From NCBI GenBank assembly GCA_050998755.1, contig JBPCPW010000037.1:1-16656 (forward strand): DNA of 16,656 nucleotides, written 5' to 3'. The stretch comes from JAXDLW01 sp050998755. Its GTDB lineage: Bacteria; Chloroflexota; Dormibacteria; DASZGP01. Positions 6,823 to 12,859 of this stretch are shown here, in pieces. Position 1 is the first letter of the stretch. Each line of letters begins with the position of its first letter. A program made the translations under genes and the position numbers. Under the pieces are notes generated by a model. That model saw nothing but the letters and a program-made list of their open reading frames with translations, did no database searches and was not told the DNA's origin.

Positions 6823-7123
6823 CCGATCCTTCTCCACTCGTCCCGTGCTCTGACTGGCCCGCCGGGGCAGCCCCCGACTGGAGGGCCCTCAGGTATGTTC
6901 GCCTGCGGCCGATACCGACGATCATCTGGCCCAGACCAAACAGGAACGCGCCGACCAGCAGCGCGACCACCAGCACCGGCACCCGTTGCCCTTCGTAGGT
7001 CACCGTGGGCGAAGCCACGATCAGCAGGATCACCACGGCCACGGCGCCAATCGCCAGCCCATAGTTGTACCGCTGCTCGCCCCGGCTCAGCCGCGGTCGA
7101 CGGCTCTGATCTGCTTGAGACAC
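6818..7123 (-). CDS. Small two-helix membrane protein of unknown function
   Basis: This 101-residue protein has a basic, hydrophilic N-terminus (SRRPRLSRGEQRYNYG) and two likely membrane helices: residues about 20-41 (YGLAIGAVAVVILLIVASP) and about 49-71 (VLVVALLVGAFLFGLGQMIVG). These are followed by an arginine-rich turn and a polar tail. I do not recognise a named family. The start is GTG, supported by a TAGACT -10 box exactly six bases upstream, which suggests a leaderless mRNA. It lies 70 bp upstream of dnaK on the same strand, so read-through into the chaperone genes is possible. Codon use and composition fit a real gene. Confidence 0.7.
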   Translation of the reverse strand: MSQADQSRRPRLSRGEQRYNYGLAIGAVAVVILLIVASPTVTYEGQRVPVLVVALLVGAFLFGLGQMIVGIGRRRTYLRALQSGAAPAGQSEHGTSGEGSV

Positions 7124-7129
7124 CCGCCA

Positions 7130-7135
7130 AGTCTA
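7130..7135 (-). promoter_or_regulatory. -10 box (TAGACT) of a probable leaderless promoter
   Basis: On the minus strand TAGACT is followed by exactly six bases (TGGCGG) and then the GTG start at 7123, so transcription would begin at or next to the start codon. A small hairpin (CTACT-TTTCG-AGTAG, plus-strand 7133-7147) overlaps the -10 box and could be an operator. No clear -35 box is seen. Confidence 0.5.
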
Positions 7136-7159
7136 CTTTTCGAGTAGCGTGCGGGCTTT

Positions 7160-7178
7160 GGGGCGCTGTCCGCGCCCC
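7160..7178 (-). terminator. GC-rich hairpin between two minus-strand genes
   Basis: GGGGCGC-TGTCC-GCGCCCC gives a perfect 7-bp stem with a 5-nt loop. It sits 10 bases beyond the stop codon of the gene ending at 7188 and before the next promoter. There is no U-tract, so it may be a weak or factor-assisted terminator. Confidence 0.4.
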
Positions 7179-7187
7179 AGGCGTGGG

Positions 7188-7409
7188 TCAGGCGGCTTCC
7201 AGTCGAACCAGCCAGTCCTGCAGCAACTCCTCGGGAACCTGGGGATCGACATTCTCGCGGAGGTAACTCCTGGCGACGACCTTGAGGATGCTTCGCAGCT
7301 CCCGGTTGCGCGATTGCAGGGTCTCATCCGCAGCCTCGTCCGACAGGCGCCGGATCTCCGTCAGCAGCAGCGCGTGACGGTCCTTGAACTCCGTGAACCT
7401 TTCTTCCAT
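7188..7409 (-). CDS. Small charged helical protein, unknown
   Basis: The 73-residue product starts MEERFTEFKDRHALLLTEIRR and ends with a segment containing VPEELLQDWLVRLEAA. It is rich in Glu, Arg and Leu and should be almost wholly helical, perhaps with a short coiled coil. No cysteines, signal peptide or membrane segment are present, and I do not recognise the family. The ATG at 7409 has GGAG four bases upstream. A GTG at 7445 would add 12 residues but lacks a ribosome site. The gene is divergent from the histidine phosphatase cassette across a palindrome at 7446-7457, so the two may share control. Confidence 0.6.
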   Translation of the reverse strand: MEERFTEFKDRHALLLTEIRRLSDEAADETLQSRNRELRSILKVVARSYLRENVDPQVPEELLQDWLVRLEAA

Positions 7410-7445
7410 CGGTCTCCATGTCTCCTGCAAAAAGTCAGTGTCCAC

Positions 7446-7457
7446 GCGTATATACGC
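7446..7457. promoter_or_regulatory. 12-bp perfect palindrome GCGTATATACGC in a divergent intergenic region
   Basis: The palindrome lies between the small minus-strand gene (start 7409) and the phosphatase gene (start 7564). It contains TATATA, the most AT-rich spot locally, so it could be the -10 region for the minus gene, a dimeric regulator site, or both. Confidence 0.4.
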
Positions 7458-7551
7458 AGCGCGGATGCAGCGCGATCAAGGTGATAGTCACGGTAGCAGG
7501 TTAGAGAAGTATTGGAGTGTCGCTTTCGTCACGGTGGTGTGACGCCACGCG

Positions 7552-7557
7552 TAGCCT
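7552..7557 (+). promoter_or_regulatory. -10 box (TAGCCT) of a probable leaderless promoter
   Basis: TAGCCT is followed by six bases (CGTCAC) and then the GTG start at 7564, the same geometry as the box at 7130-7135. No Shine-Dalgarno sequence fits between them. It would drive the phosphatase / DUF3090 / SCO1664 / RDD set. Confidence 0.5.
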
Positions 7558-7563
7558 CGTCAC

Positions 7564-8196
7564 GTGCTCCTCCTGCTTGTTCGGCACGGCCTGACCGACC
7601 TCACCGAGACCCGCCTGATCGGACGCCTCCCCGGGATCTCGCTGAACGCCAAAGGGCAGGCCCAGGCAACCGCTGCGACCGAGCTCATCGCCCCCCTGCC
7701 GGTGGCAGCCATCTTCTCCAGCCCCATGGAGCGAACACAACAGACCTCCGCACCCCTGGCCGAGCGTAAGGGCCTGCCGGTGGAGGAGGCGGAGGGCCTG
7801 CTGGAGGTCGACTACGGCGAGTGGGCAGGCCAGGAATACAAGGTGCTGCGGAAGACCGACCTGTGGAAGGTGGTGCAGCAGCACCCCTCGGGGGCCCGGT
7901 TCCCGGGCGGCGAGTCGGTTCGAGAGGCCCAGGCGCGCATCGTCGCCACCATTGAGGGCCTCCTTCTGCGGCACCCCAAAGACGTGGTCGCCGCGTACAG
8001 CCACAGCGACATGATCAAGCTCGCGGTGGCTCACTTCACGGGCGTCCACCTGGATCTCTATCAACGGCTGGTGGTCTCCGCCGGCTCGGTGACCGCACTT
8101 CACCTGGGGACCGGTCCGCCGGCGCTGATCAAGCTCAACGAACTGGGCAGTCTCGAGGACCTCAAGCCGCCGCCCCCCCGCCGAGGTAAGAATTAG
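7564..8196 (+). CDS. Histidine phosphatase family protein (MSMEG_4193 type)
   Basis: This 210-residue protein belongs to the phosphoglycerate-mutase-like histidine phosphatases. The N-terminal LVRHG (Arg7, His8) provides the phospho-accepting histidine. SSPMERTQQT carries the second phosphate-binding Arg, EVDYGEWAG the general acid region, and YSHSDMIK the second histidine. The substrate is unknown. The direct neighbours, a DUF3090 protein 4 bp downstream and an SCO1664-family protein, match the trio seen in actinobacteria (Rv2135c, Rv2134c and Rv2133c in Mycobacterium), which points to the MSMEG_4193 branch rather than a glycolytic mutase. The C-terminus ends in a proline- and arginine-rich tail. 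The start is GTG and probably leaderless. Confidence 0.9.
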   Translation: MLLLLVRHGLTDLTETRLIGRLPGISLNAKGQAQATAATELIAPLPVAAIFSSPMERTQQTSAPLAERKGLPVEEAEGLLEVDYGEWAGQEYKVLRKTDLWKVVQQHPSGARFPGGESVREAQARIVATIEGLLLRHPKDVVAAYSHSDMIKLAVAHFTGVHLDLYQRLVVSAGSVTALHLGTGPPALIKLNELGSLEDLKPPPPRRGKN

Positions 8197-8200
8197 AGCC

Positions 8201-8710
8201 ATGCCCGACGAGATCGAACTTGACCCTACCGAGCGCATCGCTGTCGGCACTGTCGGCGAGCCGGGCCAGCGCGCCTTCTACATCCAGGCGCGTGGTCCCT
8301 ACCGGCAACTGACAATGCTGGTCGAGAAAGTCCAGGTACAGGCGCTGGCCGAGCGCGCCATCGCGATCCTCGAGGACCAGAAGGCCGGGCCGGAGGAAGC
8401 CCCCGAGGAACTGGTCGAGCCCGTCCAGCCCGACTGGCGCGCAGGTCAGCTGGGCCTCGGCTTTGACCCCGACCGCCAGCTGGCGCTGATGGTGGCCCAG
8501 GAGGCGCCCGACCCCGAGACCGACGAGGTCGACACGGAAACTCTGTCCACCGCACGCCTGTGGTTGCGCCCGGCGCAACTCGCGGCGCTGGGACGCCGCG
8601 GCCTGGAGCTGGTCAACGCCGGTCGCCCACTCTGCGCCCTCTGCGGCCTGCCGCTCGACCCTGCAGGCCACGTGTGCCCGAGAAAGAACGGGAAGAGCCC
8701 GGTCTTCTGA
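8201..8710 (+). CDS. DUF3090 family protein with C-terminal zinc motif
   Basis: This 169-residue protein matches the DUF3090 pattern. The N-terminal core contains AVGTVGEPGQRAFYIQA and VEKVQVQALAERA. A middle strand region (LGLGFDPDRQLALMVAQEA) is followed by LRPAQLAALGRRGLELV. The C-terminal CALCGLPLDPAGHVCPRKNG looks like a small zinc-binding knuckle (Cys-x2-Cys, His-x-Cys). No biochemical role is known for the family. It starts 4 bp after the phosphatase and overlaps the next gene by 37 bp, so the three should be made together. The acidic stretch at about 58-80 (EDQKAGPEEAPEELVEP) is probably a flexible loop. Confidence 0.9.
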   Translation: MPDEIELDPTERIAVGTVGEPGQRAFYIQARGPYRQLTMLVEKVQVQALAERAIAILEDQKAGPEEAPEELVEPVQPDWRAGQLGLGFDPDRQLALMVAQEAPDPETDEVDTETLSTARLWLRPAQLAALGRRGLELVNAGRPLCALCGLPLDPAGHVCPRKNGKSPVF

Positions 8711-9435
8711 CCCCAGCCTCCAGTGAGGTGCTGAGTCGGACGCGGCTGGAGGTGATCGGCCGCCTGGCGTATTCGAGCAACGCCTCGTTCCTGGTTCGCT
8801 GCCACGACCAGGAGATCGACGGCGGCAACGACCGCCTTGCCGTATACAAGCCCGCCGCCGGTGAGCGGCCGCTGTGGGATTTCCCTCCCGACAGTCTCCA
8901 CCGGCGCGAGGTGGCGGCCTACGAACTGAGCCGGTGGCTGGGCTGGGACCAGGTGCCGGTGACCGTCACCCATGAGGGCGCCGACCTTGGCCCTGGCTCC
9001 CTCCAGGCCTTTGTCGACCACGACCCTGAGCAGCACTACTTCACGCTCCAGGACGCCCATCGCCGAGCCTTCAAACGTCTCGCGTTTTTCGACATCCTCG
9101 CCAACAATGCCGATCGCAAGGCCGGCCATTGCCTGCTGGATCGCGATGGCCGTGTGTGGGCCATCGACCACGGGCTGACCTTCCATGCCGAGCCCAAGCT
9201 GCGCACCGTAATCTGGGACTTCGGCGGCCAGCCGCTGCCGGCGCCGGAGCGCAAGGCCGCGGCGCGACTGGCGCTGGCGCTCTCGGACCCGCGGTCGGAG
9301 ATCTCCGCCACCCTCGGCGGCCTGCTGGCAGCGGCCGAGTTGGAGGCGCTGTCCCAGAGGGCGCGAAAGGTATCTGTAGCAGGGCTGTTTCCACAACCCG
9401 AAAGCTCGTGGGCCTTCCCCTGGCCACTCGTGTAA
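8674..9435 (+). CDS. SCO1664 family protein, kinase-like fold
   Basis: From the GTG at 8674 the product is 253 residues and matches the SCO1664 family, which has been linked to phosphatidylinositol-kinase or HipA-like folds. Visible elements are VYKPAAGERPLWDFP with a likely ATP-binding Lys59; REVAAYELSRWLGW with Glu79; the catalytic-loop-like FFDILANNADRKAGH (138-152, with Asn145 and Asp147); and WAIDHGLTFH with the metal-binding-type Asp165. No substrate is established. The start is uncertain: an ATG at 8560 lies deep in the preceding gene, and a GTG at 8728 would lose the conserved LLTP segment. The 37-bp overlap with DUF3090 indicates translational coupling. Paired with the phosphatase, it suggests a phosphorylation / dephosphorylation cycle, which is inference. 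Confidence 0.85.
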   Translation: MPEKEREEPGLLTPASSEVLSRTRLEVIGRLAYSSNASFLVRCHDQEIDGGNDRLAVYKPAAGERPLWDFPPDSLHRREVAAYELSRWLGWDQVPVTVTHEGADLGPGSLQAFVDHDPEQHYFTLQDAHRRAFKRLAFFDILANNADRKAGHCLLDRDGRVWAIDHGLTFHAEPKLRTVIWDFGGQPLPAPERKAAARLALALSDPRSEISATLGGLLAAAELEALSQRARKVSVAGLFPQPESSWAFPWPLV

Positions 9436-9451
9436 GGCAGAATGGGCGCGT

Positions 9452-10609
9452 ATGAGCGTTCAGTCTTGGCAGATCCCGTGTCCCCGGTGCGGCTGGGCCA
9501 ACAGCGGCGCCCACCTTCGCTGCTCCAAGTGCGGCCAGCCCCTGGGTGCGCGGCCAGGGCTGCTGGTGGCCGGCCAGAGCCTGTCCGGCAAGGGAGAGCG
9601 GCCGATCTCGACCAAGGTGGCCAAGCCGGGTGGGTTCCTGCCCAGGCTGATCGCGCTGATCATCGACAGCCTGATCCTCCTGGTGGTGCTCTTCCCCGTG
9701 ACGGCGCTCTGGTCGCTGCAACTGGCACCGGTCAAGGTCGAGTCAGGCGGGGCGGCGAGCGGCGTCGACGTCCTGCGCGGGTCGATTGCCCTCCAGCTCA
9801 CGCTGACCGTTCTGTACCTGTTCTACTTCGCCGGGTCGTGGACGATCATGGGAGCGACCCCCGGTCAGTTGCTGATGAGCCTGCGGGTCACCGACCAGAA
9901 CGCGGCTGGAATCGGCTTCTTCCGGGCCGTGTTCCGTTACATCCTCTACATCCTCCTGTCACCCCTGGCGATCGTCAGTGCCCTTCTGGTCATCGCGGGC
10001 AAAAACAAGCGGGCGCTCCACGACATGCTGGCTGGGACGTATGTCATCCAGGTTCTCGACCGGGACGACCTGACCGCTGAATCGACTGGTCTGCCGGCGG
10101 CTTTCGGCGGTGGTGGCAAGAAGGCTGAGGCCGTCCCCGCTCCCATCGCCCCCGCCCCCGCCCCAGCCCCAGCGCCTCCACCTGCACCCGTCGCGGCAGC
10201 CCCGGCAGCCGCCGTTTACCAAGCACCGCCCACGCCTGCTTACAACCCCGCCCCCGCACCGGCTGCATACAGTCCCCCGCCGATGGCCGACCCCGCTCCG
10301 CCGGCGGCATCCGTGCCTCCGATGGAGTTCCCCGCGATGCCGATGGGGCCCGTGGCTGACGTGCCGCCGCCTCCCAGCCACCACGCGCCGGGCAGCGGGG
10401 ACGAGGGCCTCTACGCTCCCCCGCCGATGATGGACCCGACCCCCTCGCTGGCCGACTTCACCGCCCCGGCACCGGCAGCACCCGCCGCGCGCGAGATCTA
10501 TACACCCCAGCCCAGCGCCCCGCCCGCCCCGCCAGCCCCGCCGCACGAGGGCGAAACACCACCGTTTGACTTCCCCCCGATGGCCCCCCCTCCAGAACCC
10601 CACAAGTAG
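9452..10609 (+). CDS. RDD-family membrane protein with zinc ribbon and Pro/Ala-rich tail
   Basis: The 385-residue protein has three parts. Residues 8-30 form a zinc ribbon (CPRCG...CSKCG; Cys10, 13, 24, 27). Residues about 60-205 form an RDD domain with three membrane helices (about 64-86, 112-131, 160-184); the family's Arg and Asp appear as Arg65, Asp72 and Asp191 (LHDMLAGTYVI). Residues about 220-385 are a low-complexity Pro/Ala tail with loosely repeated PPM-D-P motifs, probably disordered. RDD proteins are poorly characterised; some have been linked to ion transport. It begins 16 bp after the SCO1664 gene without a clear ribosome site (CAGAAT lies eight bases upstream), so it may be the fourth gene of that set or have its own start. 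Confidence 0.88.
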   Translation: MSVQSWQIPCPRCGWANSGAHLRCSKCGQPLGARPGLLVAGQSLSGKGERPISTKVAKPGGFLPRLIALIIDSLILLVVLFPVTALWSLQLAPVKVESGGAASGVDVLRGSIALQLTLTVLYLFYFAGSWTIMGATPGQLLMSLRVTDQNAAGIGFFRAVFRYILYILLSPLAIVSALLVIAGKNKRALHDMLAGTYVIQVLDRDDLTAESTGLPAAFGGGGKKAEAVPAPIAPAPAPAPAPPPAPVAAAPAAAVYQAPPTPAYNPAPAPAAYSPPPMADPAPPAASVPPMEFPAMPMGPVADVPPPPSHHAPGSGDEGLYAPPPMMDPTPSLADFTAPAPAAPAAREIYTPQPSAPPAPPAPPHEGETPPFDFPPMAPPPEPHK

Positions 10610-10623
10610 CCGATTCGTTAACT

Positions 10624-10755
10624 GGAGGCCGCCTCAACCGTCGCGGCGAAGGAGGGGCGGAGAAGCGGAACGAGCGTACACGAAGTACGTGAGCGAGCAT
10701 CGCACGAGGGCGAAGCCCGGACCCGACGCTCGCCCCGGCGGTTGAGGCGGCCTCC
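10624..10755. repeat. 132-nt inverted-repeat element with internal hairpins
   Basis: The arms GGAGGCCGCCTCAACCG (10624-10640) and its exact complement (10739-10755) form a perfect 17-bp stem. The 98-nt interior holds three further hairpins in series: CGTAC-ACGAA-GTACG (10675-10689), GCGA-GCA-TCGC (10693-10703) and GGGC-GAA-GCCC (10708-10718). Alternative long-range pairs also exist, such as GGGGCG with CGCCCC and CGAGCGT with ACGCTCG. It fills nearly the whole gap between convergent genes and ends at the base before the minus-strand stop codon. It could be a bidirectional terminator, a REP/MITE-like repeat or a structured RNA. No protein-coding frame is credible. Confidence 0.75.
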
Positions 10756-11634
10756 CTAAAGAGGCCGGCTGCCTACCATGTCGCGGTCGGGGTCCTTCAG
10801 GTCTCGTAGAACATGGAGAATGTCCTTCTCCGACTTGATGCTCCGGCCGGCGAAGCGCGAGAGGTTGGCGAAAACGGTGTCCTTCATCTCGGTCTCGTCG
10901 TACTTGGGGGTGTACGTGTGGATCATGCGCACCAGGTAGTCCGGATCCTCGAGCATATCCATCACGGAGGGCCGGGTGATCGTCGTGGGGTGTTTGGGCT
11001 TGTCTGTCGAGCTGCGCAGCATCCAGAGAGACATCATCAGTGACTCACGAAGAACGTTCTCGTCCTTTCCCGCAGCCTTGTCCAGGTAGGTCATGTAGAC
11101 CGCACCGTGACGCAGCTCGTCGGTCGCCAGGATGCGGAAGATCTTCTTCAGGACCGGTTCCTGGAAGCTGTCCGCGAAATTGTTGTACCAGAGCGCCAAC
11201 CGGTGCTCTCCAACAAAGTGCATGGTCATCGTCTGGACCGCCGGGCCGGGGTCGAAGCTCAGGCGCAGCTTGGGCAGCTCGGTGTCCAGGTCGGGAAGGT
11301 GCAGCCCGCACTTGTTGATGTACTTCTTCATCGTCAGGAAGTGCTTCATCTCCTCGTAAAACCAGATCGAGACGAAGGCGCTGAAGTCGATGTCCTCGTA
11401 GAAGTCCCGAATGAACATCTCGGTGGCATAGAGGGCTGAGAGCTCGGTGAGACAGATGTACCTGAGGTCATAGAGCAGGCCGTCAGGCAGCAGTTCGGGC
11501 TGCAGCTGTTCCCACGGCACGTCCCGGGTCAGCAGCCAGCGGTTGCGCTCCATGCGCTCGAAATGGCGCTCGTAGAGCATCTCGTCGGACATCTTTTCAG
11601 TGTAGTTGGGCGTTTTGGCCAACTTCGGCACCAT
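10756..11634 (-). CDS. Di-iron ferritin-like protein, acyl-ACP-desaturase-like
   Basis: From the ATG at 11634 the protein has 292 residues. It shows the six-ligand di-iron pattern: Glu64 (LTELSALYATE), Glu95-x-x-His98 (FYEEMKHF), Glu143 (FVGEHRLA) and Glu173-x-x-His176 (TDELRHGAV). The ligand spacing (31, 48, 30) is close to that of stearoyl-ACP desaturase (38, 53, 33), so an oxygen-dependent desaturase or oxygenase acting on a lipid-like substrate is plausible. The reaction is not proven, and other ferritin-like oxidases remain possible. Starts at 11685 (17 residues longer) and 11592 are alternatives. I chose 11634 because the promoter of the divergent regulator would otherwise lie inside this gene. 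A TATACA at 11674-11669 could be its -10 box. Confidence 0.75.
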   Translation of the reverse strand: MVPKLAKTPNYTEKMSDEMLYERHFERMERNRWLLTRDVPWEQLQPELLPDGLLYDLRYICLTELSALYATEMFIRDFYEDIDFSAFVSIWFYEEMKHFLTMKKYINKCGLHLPDLDTELPKLRLSFDPGPAVQTMTMHFVGEHRLALWYNNFADSFQEPVLKKIFRILATDELRHGAVYMTYLDKAAGKDENVLRESLMMSLWMLRSSTDKPKHPTTITRPSVMDMLEDPDYLVRMIHTYTPKYDETEMKDTVFANLSRFAGRSIKSEKDILHVLRDLKDPDRDMVGSRPL

Positions 11635-11646
11635 CCCCAACGACTT

Positions 11647-11676
11647 CTGACTGGATTCCTCATACGTTTGTATAGT
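11647..11676 (+). promoter_or_regulatory. Promoter of the PucR-type regulator, probably leaderless
   Basis: CTGACT (11647-11652) and TATAGT (11671-11676) are 18 bp apart. The ATG at 11684 follows seven bases after the -10 box, leaving no space for a Shine-Dalgarno sequence. On the opposite strand TATACA overlaps the same -10 area, so the divergent genes probably compete for, or share, this short region. Confidence 0.5.
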
Positions 11677-11683
11677 CAGGTCC

Positions 11684-12859
11684 ATGGCTACAGGCGCGAA
11701 CACTCCGGTCACCTCCGGGCTGGCCCGGCGCCTGGCGCCAAAGACCCCGGAGATCAGCCGGCTGATGGTCTCGGCGATGCTCCGCGAGGTGCCACGGTAC
11801 GCCGCCTCGCCGGAGCTCTACGGCAAGGCCGTGCTGCAGCGCTGCCGCCTGGCCGTGCGCATATTCGTCCGCATCGTCGAGAGCGGGGCGCCACCGGCGG
11901 CTCGTGACATCAACGTCGTGCGCCGGATCGGGCGTACCGTGGCCATCGCCGGCGAACCCCTGGAGCCCCTGCTCCATGCGCTGCGCATCGGTGCCCGGGT
12001 TGGCTGGGAGGAGACGCTGCGCGAGAGCCGACGCGCTCCGGCCCTGGCCCCGGAGGAGATGCTGCCGCTGGCGGGACGGGTGTTCGAGTACATCGACCAG
12101 TTGAGCTCATCGATGGCCGAGGCCTATACCGAGGAGGTCCAGGAAGGGGCGCGGCGCCAGGCGATGAGCGAGACCCGGCTCTTCGAGGCCCTGACCTCGG
12201 GCCAGCCGCCGACCGACGGGCTGACGGCGTTCACCCTCGAGCCGCCGCGTGTCGCCCTGGCTGTCGCCTCTGGGGCGGGGGCGGCCGCGGTGTCGGCGGT
12301 CCTCGGCCGATTGCGCGCCAGGCTGCCCCAGGGTGTGCTCGGTCAGCGCCAGGGATTGCCGGTGTGGCTGTTGCCTCGCGAGCCCTCCCCCGCCCTCCTG
12401 CGGGATTGCTCGGCGGGGACGGCCGCAGCCTATGGAATGTCCGCGGCGACGGGGGAGGTGTCCCTCTCCCGGGCGGTGGACGAGGCCGCAATCGCCGCCA
12501 CGATCGGGCTGGAGCATGGTGGTGACGCGCAGCTCTACCTGTACGCGGAGGTTTATCCCGAAGCCGCCCTCCGCTCCGATCCAGCCGCCCTGTCGCGCTT
12601 CCAGGCCGTCTCCCTGGGGAGCCTGCGGGCGCACCCCGAGATCCTCGAGACCCTGCGCCTCTACCTTCTTTCGGGACGATCGGTTGGCGCCACCGCCAAG
12701 CGGGTGCACAAACACCGCCAGACAGTGGTGTACCGGCTGCGACGGGCCGGCGAGTTGCTGGGCTGTGACCTATCGAATCCCGAGGAGGTCTTTCGCCTGG
12801 AGGCGGCCGTCAGGACGCTGGGGCATCCCCGCGAACCCAGCGGTCCAGCAGGCGGTTGA
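11684..12859 (+). CDS. PucR/CdaR-family transcriptional regulator
   Basis: The 391-residue protein ends in the HTH characteristic of the PucR family (residues about 325-378), with LYLLSGRSVGATAKRVHKHR followed by QTVVYRLRRAGELLG. The N-terminal half (about 15-165) is helical and resembles the RsbR-type sensory region often joined to this HTH; the middle (about 185-310) has the weak GGDEF-like character of CdaR proteins. No ligand can be read from the sequence. It is divergent from the di-iron protein gene with start codons about 50 bp apart (or overlapping if that gene starts at 11685), making that gene its most likely target. Its 3' end overlaps the convergent glycosyltransferase-like gene by 50 bp. 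Confidence 0.85.
   Translation: MATGANTPVTSGLARRLAPKTPEISRLMVSAMLREVPRYAASPELYGKAVLQRCRLAVRIFVRIVESGAPPAARDINVVRRIGRTVAIAGEPLEPLLHALRIGARVGWEETLRESRRAPALAPEEMLPLAGRVFEYIDQLSSSMAEAYTEEVQEGARRQAMSETRLFEALTSGQPPTDGLTAFTLEPPRVALAVASGAGAAAVSAVLGRLRARLPQGVLGQRQGLPVWLLPREPSPALLRDCSAGTAAAYGMSAATGEVSLSRAVDEAAIAATIGLEHGGDAQLYLYAEVYPEAALRSDPAALSRFQAVSLGSLRAHPEILETLRLYLLSGRSVGATAKRVHKHRQTVVYRLRRAGELLGCDLSNPEEVFRLEAAVRTLGHPREPSGPAGG

Noticed and set aside
8560..8673. ATG at 8560 as start of the SCO1664 gene
   Set aside because: It would overlap the conserved zinc motif region of DUF3090 by 151 bp. The extension translates to an Arg/Pro-rich sequence unlike the family.
9959..10603. Minus-strand open frame opposite the Pro/Ala-rich tail
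   Set aside because: Its Gly/Arg-rich translation is the expected antisense of Pro/Ala codons.
10110..10606. Repeat array in the RDD tail as a possible CRISPR or tandem repeat
   Set aside because: The similarity is codon-level Pro/Ala low complexity without regular spacing or conserved repeat units.
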